Assembly: GCA_020630915.1 (NCBI GenBank)
Contig: JAHDIF010000002.1
Span: 331,956 to 395,955 of the forward strand
Reading direction: 5' to 3'
Length of the DNA stretch: 64,000 nt
From: Dokdonia sp.
GTDB lineage: Bacteria; Bacteroidota; Bacteroidia; Flavobacteriales; Flavobacteriaceae
A program made the position numbers and the translations under genes. The notes under the pieces were generated by a model, which did not search any database, had not been told where the DNA came from, and saw only the letters and a program-made list of their open reading frames with translations. Positions 35,342-44,693 of this stretch are shown here, piece after piece; position 1 is the stretch's first letter, and every line of letters starts with the position of its first letter.

Positions 35342-37084
35342 ATGAAAATATATAACAAGTTATTTATGCTATTTCTAGCATATCAAACTCAAGCCCAGGT
35401 GGTCTCGAATAATACTGAACTTCAAAATGCCGTGGCAAATGCTCAAGCAGGTACTATAATTGAATTAACAGACGGCACTTGGAATGACGTACAGCTTTCT
35501 ATAAATGTAGATGGCACTGAGGATCAACCTTGCATAATTAGAGCTATAAATCCTGGGAATGTGACTTTTGAAGGTAGGAGCAATATAAGTTTAGGGGGCT
35601 CTTATATTATCTTTGAAGATATTATTTTTCAAAATGCATCTGGACTGATTTCTGTAGATGACAGAATTGAGCCTATAATAGAGTTTAGAGATAGTAGTAA
35701 TAATGATTGTGTACATTGTACGGTTAGAAATATTAAAGTAGATACCTACAATGCAAGTGAGACTCAAGAAGAAGATATTTTTAAATGGGTTATTATTTAT
35801 GGAGAGTACAACGAGGTAAGCTATTCTTCATTCATTGGTAAAAATGGGGTAGGAAGTATCATAAATGATAACCATAACAATGGTACTCCAGATTACTCTA
35901 AAATTCATCATAATTATTTTGCAGATAGAGTTCCTGTAAATGATGATGTTACAGGATTAAATGATCAAGATGCTATACGTATAGGTGTCAGTACAACATC
36001 ACTTTCTGATTCGTTTACAGAAGTTTATGATAATTTCTTTCACAATTGGTCTGGAGAAGTTGAAATAATTTCTAACAAATGTGGCAGCAATAAATACTAC
36101 AACAATACTTTTAGAGATTATCAAGGGACCTTAACCTTAAGACACGGAAATAATGCGGAAGTATATGGGAATTACTTTTTTGGGAATGCCAATTCATTTT
36201 CTGGAGGTGTGCGCGTAATTGGCGAAGATCATAAGGTTTATAATAATTATTTTGAAGGGTTGCGCTATGAAAAGCCTAATGGCTCAAATTCAAATGCCAC
36301 GGGTGCATTAAATGTTATGAATGGTGTAGAAGATTCTCCTTTAAATGGATATTTTCAGGTGAAAAATGTGCAGATTGTAAATAATACCCTTGTTAATTGT
36401 GATATGGGTGTTCGAATAGGAACTAGTTTGGGAGGCGGAACTTTACCACCGGAAAACCTAATAATCGCAAATAATATCATCTTAGACTCAGATGTAAATG
36501 CATTTCAGATTCTCAATGCTGCAATTGGAAATTCCAGCAACGAAGGTAATATTAAACAGAATGGCGATTGGGATTTGATAAACGGCGTTGATTTTAACCA
36601 AACTGTAGCTTCTGGATTGCTTAACTCTGACACCGATTTTTATAGATTAGGATCAGATAGTCCTGCTATTAATGCTGGTGTAGGCACATATGCTTTTTTA
36701 ACGAAGGATATTTTATATGGCAATCGAGAAGGAGATTTTGATGCTGGTGCCGAAGAGTTTGGAGCTGGCGGTACTGCAGGACCTTATGATGTGGATGACG
36801 TAGGGACGAATATAGGATTCGGCTCTTTTAATGCTTTATCTATTTCAGATGAGTACTTGCAATCTGATCGATTAAAATTGTTTCCTGTACCAGCTAAGGA
36901 TGTATTGGTAATTACTAAAGACAGTGATCCCATTGGGGATATTACCATTTTTGATGTTTTAGGCAATATAGTATTTACTCAATCTATAGATCAAAATAGC
37001 GCTTCAATCATTATTGGTCATTTGTCATCGGGAGTATATATTTTAAAAACGAAACATACATCAAAACGCTTCATTGTGCAATAG
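35342..37084 (+). CDS. Alginate lyase, PL6, with type IX secretion sorting domain
   Basis: The 580-aa protein has a signal peptide (cleaved near AYQTQAQ) and a parallel beta-helix of PL6 type. SGEVEIISNKC contributes the calcium-binding acidic residues and catalytic lysine, and TLTLRHGNNAEVYGNYF the catalytic arginine, as in AlyGC (established knowledge). Residues about 510-580 (FPVPAKDVLVI ... SGVYILKTKHTSKRFIVQ) form a type A T9SS sorting domain. This is therefore an extracellular lyase, probably cutting MG or G-rich alginate. Its own operator pair lies just upstream. Confidence 0.93.
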   Translation: MKIYNKLFMLFLAYQTQAQVVSNNTELQNAVANAQAGTIIELTDGTWNDVQLSINVDGTEDQPCIIRAINPGNVTFEGRSNISLGGSYIIFEDIIFQNASGLISVDDRIEPIIEFRDSSNNDCVHCTVRNIKVDTYNASETQEEDIFKWVIIYGEYNEVSYSSFIGKNGVGSIINDNHNNGTPDYSKIHHNYFADRVPVNDDVTGLNDQDAIRIGVSTTSLSDSFTEVYDNFFHNWSGEVEIISNKCGSNKYYNNTFRDYQGTLTLRHGNNAEVYGNYFFGNANSFSGGVRVIGEDHKVYNNYFEGLRYEKPNGSNSNATGALNVMNGVEDSPLNGYFQVKNVQIVNNTLVNCDMGVRIGTSLGGGTLPPENLIIANNIILDSDVNAFQILNAAIGNSSNEGNIKQNGDWDLINGVDFNQTVASGLLNSDTDFYRLGSDSPAINAGVGTYAFLTKDILYGNREGDFDAGAEEFGAGGTAGPYDVDDVGTNIGFGSFNALSISDEYLQSDRLKLFPVPAKDVLVITKDSDPIGDITIFDVLGNIVFTQSIDQNSASIIIGHLSSGVYILKTKHTSKRFIVQ

Positions 37085-37306
37085 GTGGCTTTGCGTGAAG
37101 CTATTTTTACACTGTACATCTGTTTATTGTAATGTTCTTACAAGGTTTACGTATGTGTCCTTTACTAGTATTTATAACTTCTAGTTTTTGTAGTACCTAT
37201 TTTAAAGAATAGGTAGTAAAGTTAATGGCTTTTTTATTGGTTTATCGTTGTTTATAACTCTTTCCATATTCTTATGATTTTGTCTGTAGGAAAGTCTTAT
37301 AAATTG

Positions 37307-37336
37307 TTGTGAATCTCATAATAATCTATATATTTG
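37307..37336 (+). promoter_or_regulatory. Promoter of the PL6-2 / PL7 operon
   Basis: TTG at 37307-37309 and TATATTTG at 37329-37336, spaced 19 bp, match the Bacteroidota -33 TTG and -7 TAnnTTTG elements. The operator follows directly, so a bound repressor would block initiation or early elongation. The rest of the 304-bp gap from 37085 shows nothing else recognisable. Confidence 0.65.
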
Positions 37337-37346
37337 AGCAACCTAA

Positions 37347-37373
37347 ATTGGTTAACCAATTTGGAAAACCAAT
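37347..37373 (+). promoter_or_regulatory. Double operator upstream of PL6 gene 2
   Basis: TTGGTTAACCAA (37348-37359) and TTGGAAAACCAA (37361-37372) have dyad centres 13 bp apart and lie 16 bp before the ATG. Confidence 0.85.
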
Positions 37374-37388
37374 TTTATTCAACGTATT

Positions 37389-39689
37389 ATGACCCGATTT
37401 TTTCTTGTATTCTGTCTCTTAATTATTTGTATATCCTGTAACGAAACCCTTGAAACCACAGGAACAGTTGTGGATAATGAGGACCAATTAAAAGCAGCCA
37501 TAAAAGATGCGGAGCCTGGAGATCATATTATTCTTAAAAATGGTACTTGGAAGGATATTGCTATAGAGTTCTATGCTCAAGGGACAGATAAAAAGACTAT
37601 AGTACTTGAAGCAGAAACTCCTGGAAGTGTAATTCTAGAAGGAAATTCTTCTCTTAAATTGGGAGGATCTCATTTAGAAGTAAGTGGCTTGCATTTTAAA
37701 AATGGATATACAACAGAAAATGCTGTTATACGCTTTAAAGTAGATAATAACAAAATCGCTTATCACTCGCGTGTTACAAATTGTGTTATAGAAGACTTTA
37801 CAAATCCTGATCGAGATAGTAAAAACCATTGGATAGAGTTGTGGGGGCAGCATAATACATTCGATCGAAATTATGTTACAGGAAAAACGAATCAAGGACC
37901 AACACTACGCGTGTTTTTAAAGGGTAATGAAAATGTAAATACCTACCACCAGATTAAAGACAATCATTTTGGGCCACGTCCTAGAAAAGGAGGCCCAAGG
38001 GCCGAAACGATGCAAATAGGTGATAGTTATACGTCTATGACGCCTGGTTATGTAAATGTGATGCACAATTATTTTGAACGATGCAACGGTGAAGTAGAGA
38101 TTATTTCTAGTAAGTCTAACTATAACACTTTTAAAAATAACGTGTTTTTTGAGTCAGAAGGATCGCTCGTATTGCGTCACGGTAATTATGCTACTATAGA
38201 CGGAAATGTATTTATAGGTAATGATAATTCAGAATTTATAGGAGGAATACGTGTTATCAATACAGGACATTGGATTACTAATAACTATTTCTATAATTTA
38301 AAAGGGAATGAATTTCGAGCACCGCTTGCCGTTATGAACGGAATCCCAAAATCACCCCTCAATCGCTATAATCAAGTAACTGATGTGGTAGTAGCGTACA
38401 ACTCATTTATAAACACCCAGACTCCTTGGCACTTTGGAGTAGGAGCAAATTTAAGTCAAGCAGAAGTCTTGCCGCCATCAGAAATCCGATCTGCGAGAGC
38501 AGAGCGAATGATAGTTGCTAATAATTTACTGTATACAGATAAAGCTTTCGCGAAAGCGATTAAAACATACGATTCTATTACAGGCGTAACATTTAAAAAT
38601 AATATTACAAACGTAGAGAATACTAGTGATTACAAAACAGACGGTCTTATAGCCAAAAATGTAAATTTAACGGGTGATGCGGGTATTTTTAGAATGCCTG
38701 GCGCTACAGATTCGGATATCTATAATGGTTTTGATTTTGAAAAATTAGATAAGGACATCTTTGGATCTGCACGCGATGGTCAAAATAGTGTAGGTGCAAT
38801 TGTGGCCCTTCCAGATAGTGTGAAGAAATTGCTAGATAGATCAGCATATGGTACCTCTTGGTTTGACACAAACCCACCTCAACAGGAAAACAACACCTTA
38901 ACTGTTTCTACTACAGATGAACTTAAAAAGGCCATTTCTACAAGTAATAATGGTGATGTAATAAACATCCAGCCGGGCACTTACAATATTACAGAATCGT
39001 ATTCTTTTGATAAGGTAATTACACTACAAGCAGCAACAAATGAAAGACCACTACTCGTTTTTTCGAGTGTGCCAAAAGCTTTTGAAATACGACCGAAATC
39101 GAAACTTAAACTTTATAATATTAGTCTAAAAGGAACGACTCAAACAGATGCTTTTGCCACATTGGATAAAAATATGGGACAGTCGTACGAACTATGGTTG
39201 GATAATGTAGAGATAGATGGTTTTAAGAGCGTTCTAGAAACCAGTAAAGCTTCATTTGCAGATACTATATCTATAAAAAATAGCCTAGTTAAAAATACAA
39301 TACGTGGGATACAGCTTAATAAAGAGATTAACGATAAAGGAGATTACAATGCTGCCTTTGTTTTTATTGAAGATTCAGAATTTAAAAACGTTGGAATGAA
39401 TGTACTAGACTATTATCGTGGCGGTTATGATGAGTCTACAATAGGAGGTAGTCTAGTTTTAGAAAGAAATACGTTTTCAAACTGCGGCGCGCAGGAAAAA
39501 ACAAACATATTGCTTAAAACAAGAGGTATAGTAAATGTAACTCTGGCGAATAATGAGTTTAGAAACAATCAGGTAAAAACCATTGCGGTTTTATGGGGTG
39601 AAAAAGGTCAAAAACCAGTAGATAATAAGGTGGTTAATTCTGGTGAAATAAAAGTGGTTCAAAATTTAAAACTAAAATTAGTTTACTAG
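37389..39689 (+). CDS. Two-domain PL6 alginate lyase lipoprotein (AlyGC-like)
   Basis: The 766-aa protein has a lipoprotein signal ending CISC. Residues about 25-490 form the PL6 catalytic beta-helix: NGEVEIISSKS carries calcium ligands and catalytic lysine, and SLVLRHGNYATIDGNVF the arginine. Residues about 500-766 form a second parallel beta-helix, the layout of the exolytic AlyGC from Glaciecola. An exolytic role releasing unsaturated monomer is therefore likely. It heads an operon with two PL7 lyases, a transporter, an SDR and KdgF. A palindrome encodes AFAKA at the surface of the catalytic domain. Confidence 0.92.
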   Translation: MTRFFLVFCLLIICISCNETLETTGTVVDNEDQLKAAIKDAEPGDHIILKNGTWKDIAIEFYAQGTDKKTIVLEAETPGSVILEGNSSLKLGGSHLEVSGLHFKNGYTTENAVIRFKVDNNKIAYHSRVTNCVIEDFTNPDRDSKNHWIELWGQHNTFDRNYVTGKTNQGPTLRVFLKGNENVNTYHQIKDNHFGPRPRKGGPRAETMQIGDSYTSMTPGYVNVMHNYFERCNGEVEIISSKSNYNTFKNNVFFESEGSLVLRHGNYATIDGNVFIGNDNSEFIGGIRVINTGHWITNNYFYNLKGNEFRAPLAVMNGIPKSPLNRYNQVTDVVVAYNSFINTQTPWHFGVGANLSQAEVLPPSEIRSARAERMIVANNLLYTDKAFAKAIKTYDSITGVTFKNNITNVENTSDYKTDGLIAKNVNLTGDAGIFRMPGATDSDIYNGFDFEKLDKDIFGSARDGQNSVGAIVALPDSVKKLLDRSAYGTSWFDTNPPQQENNTLTVSTTDELKKAISTSNNGDVINIQPGTYNITESYSFDKVITLQAATNERPLLVFSSVPKAFEIRPKSKLKLYNISLKGTTQTDAFATLDKNMGQSYELWLDNVEIDGFKSVLETSKASFADTISIKNSLVKNTIRGIQLNKEINDKGDYNAAFVFIEDSEFKNVGMNVLDYYRGGYDESTIGGSLVLERNTFSNCGAQEKTNILLKTRGIVNVTLANNEFRNNQVKTIAVLWGEKGQKPVDNKVVNSGEIKVVQNLKLKLVY
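38544..38557. repeat. Dispersed palindrome (copy 11, exact)
   Basis: Exact core inside the second PL6 gene, read as AFAKA. Confidence 0.95.
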
Positions 39690-39715
39690 CGCACCTTCTA
39701 TAAAATATTAGAAAA

Positions 39716-40759
39716 ATGAAAAAGGCATTCGTACTATTGACAGTACTTGTAGGAATAATTTCTTGTAAAAAACAAGGAACAAACACGGCGAGTATAGAAG
39801 AGCAGCAAAACGTTAGGACTATGTATCCTAGTGATGTTATTCCTTTTATGGATCAATGGAAAATTTTATTAGGTGATGGAACCAGTGTCAAGCAATTGGT
39901 AGATTATGAGGCAAAAGACTTTTTTTACACTACTAGTGATGGCAGTACAGACTGGGTGGTGTATAAAACACCCAATTCTGGAATCACATCAAAAACATCT
40001 AGTAATACAAGAACTGAATTAGGGCAACTAAAACGTTGGAAAACAGAAGAAGGAGGCAGCCTCACAGGAACCTGCAAAGTAATGCATACATCTACTTCTG
40101 GAGATGCTAGAGTAGCTGCTTCTTACTCAGTGGTAGTAGGTCAAATACATAGTGCAGATGGTCATAAAAATGAACCTCTCAAAATATATTACAAGAAGTT
40201 TCCAGGCCATACTAAGGGTTCGGTTTTCTGGAATTATGAGATCAATACTCAAGGCAGTAATTCTGAGCGATGGGATTTCTCAACAGCTGTTTGGGGTCAC
40301 GACATGTCTGTTATTGGGAGTGCACCAGATGCATATCCTCAAGAGCCAGAGGATGGTATTGCACTAGGTGAAGAATTTAGTTACAAAGTGAATGTCTATG
40401 AAGGTATAATGTACCTTACTTTTTCAAGTAAAGGACACGAAACTCAAACATTTAGTAAAAGTCTTGTGCAATCAGAGTACACAACTGATGCAGACATACC
40501 AGAACAAATAAGAACATTATATGCAGTAATAGATCGCGATGGTACAGAACGGCCTACTGCTTATGCTGGTGAGTTGCAATTTTTTAAACAAGGAGCTTAT
40601 AATCAGACTAATGGCAAGGATCCAGAAACAAATATGATCTGGAGCACTGGGGCAAACATATATCAAGGCGATATTAAAAAACAATATGCACACGGCAGCT
40701 ATGCAGAGGTTTGGTTTAAGGAGGCCTCAGTAGGAGAAGCAATACCTATTGCTCAATAA
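39716..40759 (+). CDS. Alginate lyase, PL7, lipoprotein
   Basis: The 347-aa protein has a lipoprotein signal (LVGIISC) and the three PL7 signatures in order: NTRTELGQ (RxEL), VVGQIHS (QIH) and LQFFKQGAYNQTN (the YxKxGxYNQ motif with catalytic tyrosine). The jelly-roll fold cleaves alginate by beta-elimination. It is paralogous to the gene at 42145-43215 across its whole length. The anchor places it at the outer membrane. Confidence 0.92.
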   Translation: MKKAFVLLTVLVGIISCKKQGTNTASIEEQQNVRTMYPSDVIPFMDQWKILLGDGTSVKQLVDYEAKDFFYTTSDGSTDWVVYKTPNSGITSKTSSNTRTELGQLKRWKTEEGGSLTGTCKVMHTSTSGDARVAASYSVVVGQIHSADGHKNEPLKIYYKKFPGHTKGSVFWNYEINTQGSNSERWDFSTAVWGHDMSVIGSAPDAYPQEPEDGIALGEEFSYKVNVYEGIMYLTFSSKGHETQTFSKSLVQSEYTTDADIPEQIRTLYAVIDRDGTERPTAYAGELQFFKQGAYNQTNGKDPETNMIWSTGANIYQGDIKKQYAHGSYAEVWFKEASVGEAIPIAQ

Positions 40760-40798
40760 AATGTAAAAAATTTAACAAGGAGAAATTAAAATTTTTAC

Positions 40799-40812
40799 GC
40801 TTTCGCGAAAGC
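40799..40812. repeat. Dispersed palindrome (copy 12, exact)
   Basis: Exact core with symmetry to TTACGCTTTCGCGAAAGCGTAA. Its right edge touches the ATG of the Nramp-like gene, so the element overlaps that gene's ribosome binding site. Confidence 0.95.
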
Positions 40813-40815
40813 GTA

Positions 40816-42102
40816 ATGGCAATTATAATGGAAGTTACAAACCCGAAAAAATCAGTTTTAAAAAAAATCATTGCTATGATCCTAGCTTTTGGGCCTGGAA
40901 TATTTGCAATAGGTTATACCATTGGTACAGGTAGTGTAACGTCTATGATTGTAGCAGGAAGCAGATTTAATATGCAATTATTGTGGGTGCTTTTTTTAAG
41001 CTGTGTGTTTTCAGGAGTATTGATATTTGCTTACGGTAATTATGCTCTAATAACTAATAATACAGCCTTATATGGATTTAAAAACCACTTAAAATATGGA
41101 AAGGCGCTAGCAATACTAATTATTATAGGAGTAACCTTTGGCCAGTGGAATTCATTAATGGGGATATTAGGAATTTCCTCAAATATCATTTACGAAATAG
41201 CTGTCTTAAATTTTGAGAGCCTCAGTGCTTATAAGTACGAGAGTGTCCTGTCTATTGCTATTTTAATCATTGTTACTTTCTACTTATTAATGCTGGTAGG
41301 TAAGTATACTTTTTTTGAGAAAATCTTAATTGTATTTGTGAGTCTTATGGGATTCTCGTTTGTTCTATCTTTATTTTTTGTGCAACCACTCGCCATAGAT
41401 ACCATTAAAGGGCTTATACCTTCAGTGCCCAAAGTTGCTGGTGGTAAAATGCTCGTTGCTGCTTTTGTTGGAACGACTATGGCGGCTGCAACATTTTTAT
41501 CACGCCCATTATTTGTAAAAGGTAAAGGTTGGTCAAAGTTACATTTGAAACAGCAGAAAAGAGATGCGATTACGGCTGCCGTACTCATATTCGCCATTAG
41601 TGCAACGATTATGGCAGTCGCTGCGGGCGCACTTTTTTATCAAGGGAAAGAGGTAACTCACGTCTTGGATATGGCTAATACGTTAGAGCCGGTAGCAGGA
41701 AAATGGGCAGTCACTATTTTCTTTTTTGGAGCGTTGAGCGCTGGCTTATCATCTATTTTTCCTTGTTTGTTGATTGCTCCATTACTCATTGCCGATTATC
41801 AATCTGGAGAACTTGATACGAATTCAAAACAATTTAGAATTATTACAGCAATAGCTTGTGGAGTCGCATTAATAGGGCCCGCTTTTGGTGCGAATCCTAT
41901 TGAGATTCAGATTTTATCACAAGTATTTAACGTGTTTGTTCTACCCTTGGTAGTATTAGGGATAATAATTTTACTAAGTAATAAAAGGACAATGAAAGGA
42001 TATAAAACTAGCATAGGAGTATATGCAGGAATGTATGCTGCATTATTCTTTTCACTAATAATCTCTTTCAATGGTGTTATGGCACTACTGGAATACTTTT
42101 AA
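40816..42102 (+). CDS. Nramp-fold transporter lacking the DPGN metal motif
   Basis: The 428-aa protein has about 11 membrane segments and clear overall Nramp (SLC11) similarity: FGPGIFAIGYTIGTGS in helix 1 and VAAFVGTTMAAATFLSRPLF in helix 6. In metal-transporting Nramp proteins helix 1 carries DPGN and helix 6 MPH. Here the first is replaced by GTGS and the second by MAA, so divalent metal transport in the usual way is unlikely. Lying between two PL7 lyases in the alginate operon, it may take up a sugar acid, oligomer or associated cation. The start could be ATG 40816 or 40828. Confidence 0.7.
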   Translation: MAIIMEVTNPKKSVLKKIIAMILAFGPGIFAIGYTIGTGSVTSMIVAGSRFNMQLLWVLFLSCVFSGVLIFAYGNYALITNNTALYGFKNHLKYGKALAILIIIGVTFGQWNSLMGILGISSNIIYEIAVLNFESLSAYKYESVLSIAILIIVTFYLLMLVGKYTFFEKILIVFVSLMGFSFVLSLFFVQPLAIDTIKGLIPSVPKVAGGKMLVAAFVGTTMAAATFLSRPLFVKGKGWSKLHLKQQKRDAITAAVLIFAISATIMAVAAGALFYQGKEVTHVLDMANTLEPVAGKWAVTIFFFGALSAGLSSIFPCLLIAPLLIADYQSGELDTNSKQFRIITAIACGVALIGPAFGANPIEIQILSQVFNVFVLPLVVLGIIILLSNKRTMKGYKTSIGVYAGMYAALFFSLIISFNGVMALLEYF

Positions 42103-42144
42103 ATTCTAAAAAAATAGAATTTTACTTGAATTAAAACACATCGA

Positions 42145-43215
42145 ATGAATATGAAACGTACGCTCTTACTATCATTGCTAATTATTTGGGTCTGTAGTTG
42201 TGATAAGAAAGAAAATAAAACTACCCAAAAAGAAGTTGAGAAAAAAGTATTCGCTAGTGATGTGATTCCATATTTTAATGAATGGAATTTAATCTTAGGT
42301 GATGGAGCTAATGTTGGGAATGCTACTAATTTTGAAAACGACACATTTTTCTATGGAGTGGAAGAGGACTCGGCTAATTGGGTAGTTTATAAAGCACCTA
42401 ATGCAGGAAACACACATGGAACCTCCAATAATACAAGAACAGAATTAGCACAAAATAAAAAATGGTCTGCACTGGCAGATGCAAAACTGGACGCGACTCT
42501 TAAGGTAATAAATGTCTCAGCAACAGGAGATGCGAGAGTTGCGGCTTCCCATTCTGTAGTTGTTGGGCAAATACATAGCGCCGAAGGTCACGAGAATGAA
42601 CCTCTTAAAATATTTTATAAAAAATTTCCTAATCATACAAAAGGCTCTGTTTTTTGGAATTATGAGATCAACACCGCTGGAGATGACAACTCAGGTAGAT
42701 GGGACTATTCTACAGCCGTTTGGGGAAATGATTTTTCAGTTGTTGGAACAGATGCCCATTCAAGTCCAGACGAACCGCAAGATGGTATCGCGCTTGGAGA
42801 AGAGTTTAGTTACGTCGTAGAAATGAAAGATGGTATTATGCATCTAACTTTTAAAAGCGATGGACATGAAACAAAGACATTCACAAAAAGTCTTATTACA
42901 TCTAGTTTTACTTCTAAAAATGATATCCCAAAGCAAACAAGGGATCTTTTTGTCCCTATCGGTCAAGACGGCATAGAACGAGTAAACGCATATGCAGATG
43001 AAGGGTTATTCTTTAAGCAAGGATGTTATAACCAAACCAACGGTAAAGATCCTTCTGTGAATAAAGTGTGGTGTTCTGGTGCGCAAACCTACGGTGGGAA
43101 TGTGCAGAAACAGTATCAAGATGGCAATTATGCGGAAGTGTGGTTTAAGTCTGCAAGTATTAAAATATCAGAGGAAGCAGTTTCGAATAAGGAATATTTC
43201 ATCAAAAATGACTAA
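42145..43215 (+). CDS. Alginate lyase, PL7, lipoprotein (paralogue)
   Basis: The 356-aa protein has a lipoprotein signal (LLIIWVCSC) and PL7 motifs NTRTELAQ, VVGQIHS and LFFKQGCYNQTN. It is very similar to the gene at 39716 (for example FPxHTKGSVFWNYEINT is shared apart from one position), so the two arose by duplication, with the transporter gene between them. A cysteine replaces alanine in the last motif. Confidence 0.92.
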   Translation: MNMKRTLLLSLLIIWVCSCDKKENKTTQKEVEKKVFASDVIPYFNEWNLILGDGANVGNATNFENDTFFYGVEEDSANWVVYKAPNAGNTHGTSNNTRTELAQNKKWSALADAKLDATLKVINVSATGDARVAASHSVVVGQIHSAEGHENEPLKIFYKKFPNHTKGSVFWNYEINTAGDDNSGRWDYSTAVWGNDFSVVGTDAHSSPDEPQDGIALGEEFSYVVEMKDGIMHLTFKSDGHETKTFTKSLITSSFTSKNDIPKQTRDLFVPIGQDGIERVNAYADEGLFFKQGCYNQTNGKDPSVNKVWCSGAQTYGGNVQKQYQDGNYAEVWFKSASIKISEEAVSNKEYFIKND

Positions 43216-43245
43216 GATTTTCCACATAATTGTACGTTTATAAAT

Positions 43246-44004
43246 ATGAAACTTAAAGGTAAAAATGTTCTAATAACAGCGGGTGCTCAAGGAATAGGGG
43301 AGGCAATTACAAGACACTTTATAGAGGGTGGCGCAAATGTTGCTATTCATTATTTTTCTAGTTCTAAGAGTGCAAAGGAACTAGTAAAAGATGCAACGAG
43401 TAAAGGACAGGAAGCGATCTCTCTATCTGGAGACCTCACAAAGGAAGAAGACGCGATTAGTTTAGTAAGGAATGCTGTATCTCACTTGGGAGGAATAGAT
43501 ATTTTAGTTAATAACGCAGGTTCATTAGTAGCACGTAACTTACTTGGAGATATAGAAACAGATTTCTGGCACAAAGTGATGGATGTTAACTTAACTTCTA
43601 TGATGTTCGTAACTAGGGCGGCGATAGAGCACCTAGCAAAAAATGAAAATAGCAGTGTTGTTAACTTGGCCTCTCTTGCGGGTCGTAAAGGAGGACATCC
43701 AGGCTCTCTAGCTTATGCGACAAGTAAAGGGGCAATTCTCACATTTACGCGGGCGCTAGCAACAGAGTTAGGGGGTAAAGGTATTCGTGTTAATGCGGTA
43801 GCTCCTGGGCTAATTCTAGGAACCTCATTTCATGACACGCACACCACAAAAGAGTCTGCCCAGGCAACGATAGCGGGTATTCCCATAGGCAAAGCTGGTA
43901 ATGCTGCAGATGTTGCTAGAGCTGTTTGTTACCTAGCATCTGAGTATGACGGGTTTATAACAGGTGCTACCCTCGATATCAATGGAGGAGTTTATAATAT
44001 GTAG
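43246..44004 (+). CDS. SDR oxidoreductase, possible DEH reductase
   Basis: The 252-aa protein is a classical short-chain dehydrogenase: TAGAQGIG (cofactor loop, with Ala for the usual Gly), NNAG, the catalytic serine and YATSK, and ATLDINGG at the end. Between PL7 and kdgF, it is a candidate for reducing 4-deoxy-L-erythro-5-hexoseulose uronate (DEH) to KDG. A second SDR at 58658 is the alternative candidate. Confidence 0.8.
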   Translation: MKLKGKNVLITAGAQGIGEAITRHFIEGGANVAIHYFSSSKSAKELVKDATSKGQEAISLSGDLTKEEDAISLVRNAVSHLGGIDILVNNAGSLVARNLLGDIETDFWHKVMDVNLTSMMFVTRAAIEHLAKNENSSVVNLASLAGRKGGHPGSLAYATSKGAILTFTRALATELGGKGIRVNAVAPGLILGTSFHDTHTTKESAQATIAGIPIGKAGNAADVARAVCYLASEYDGFITGATLDINGGVYNM

Positions 44005-44083
44005 CAAGGCGCTTTTATATCATAGATAATTAATTATCGAAAAAAAACAATAGAATAAAGTAATAATGACTAAAAATTAAGAA

Positions 44084-44431
44084 ATGAAAACATTTGGAGC
44101 GAGTAAAGAATTTATTAAGGGAACAGATATACAATGGGAAGTTGTTGGGGAAGGTGTTAAGCGTAAGATTATGGGCTATGATGATAAGATTATGTTAGTA
44201 AAAGTACATTTTGACGAAAATGGAGTAGGACAAATGCACGAGCATTACCATTCACAGGTAACATATGTTGAGAGTGGATCTTTTGATGTTACTATAGACG
44301 GAAAAACAGAAACACTTAAAGGAGGGGATTCATTTTACATACCACCTCATGCACTGCACGGAGCTATATGCAAGGAAGCAGGGGTTTTAATAGATGTTTT
44401 TTCACCAATTCGTGAAGATTTTATGAAATAG
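44084..44431 (+). CDS. kdgF: KdgF-type cupin, unsaturated uronate linearisation
   Basis: The 115-aa single cupin has metal-site residues H52, H54 and Q58 in QMHEHYHSQVTYVESG and a second motif FYIPPHALHGA. KdgF converts the 4,5-unsaturated monouronates released by alginate (or pectin) lyases into the open-chain ketouronate. Length and both motifs fit. It is the last gene of the operon that begins at 37389. Confidence 0.9.
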   Translation: MKTFGASKEFIKGTDIQWEVVGEGVKRKIMGYDDKIMLVKVHFDENGVGQMHEHYHSQVTYVESGSFDVTIDGKTETLKGGDSFYIPPHALHGAICKEAGVLIDVFSPIREDFMK

Positions 44432-44454
44432 TTAAAATTTTAACATTTTTAATT

Positions 44455-44485
44455 TTGCATTAACAAAATATAATCATCATATTTG
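44455..44485 (+). promoter_or_regulatory. Promoter of susC gene 1
   Basis: TTG at 44455-44457 and CATATTTG at 44478-44485, spaced 20 bp. The same sequence and spacing occur before susC gene 2, which supports the assignment. The -7 element overlaps the first operator dyad. Confidence 0.6.
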
Positions 44486-44520
44486 GTAAACCAAACTGGT
44501 AAACCAATTTGGAAAACCAA
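44482..44520 (+). promoter_or_regulatory. Triple operator upstream of susC gene 1
   Basis: Three dyads, TTTGGTAAACCAAA (44482-44495), CTGGTAAACCAA (44496-44507) and TTGGAAAACCAA (44509-44520), have centres spaced exactly 13 bp. They are a likely target of the FadR-type regulator at 56509. Confidence 0.85.
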
Positions 44521-44693
44521 TAAAAAAGGACAGCATAAAGCTGCCCTTCTAACTAACTTCTGGTAGGAAGTATAAATAAGCTTTAAAAAACTTACTTGTT
44601 GTAAAAGTAGTAAATCATTTACAAAATATGCAGCAATTAATCTTTTTTGAGAATTATTTAATATTAAATTAATTTAATCTTAAACTATTAATT
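44521..44693 (+). promoter_or_regulatory. Conserved 5' leader of susC gene 1
   Basis: About 170 nt between operator and ATG with hairpins GGACAGC/GCTGCCC, ACTTC-TGGTAG-GAAGT and TAAG/CTTA. The second hairpin and its spacing recur before susC gene 2. It may act as an attenuator or stabilising leader; no riboswitch class is recognised. Confidence 0.5.

Noticed and set aside
37085-37388. Insertion sequence or attachment site flanking the alginate locus
   Set aside because: No terminal inverted repeats, transposase or integrase genes, tRNA or direct repeats are visible at the locus edges.
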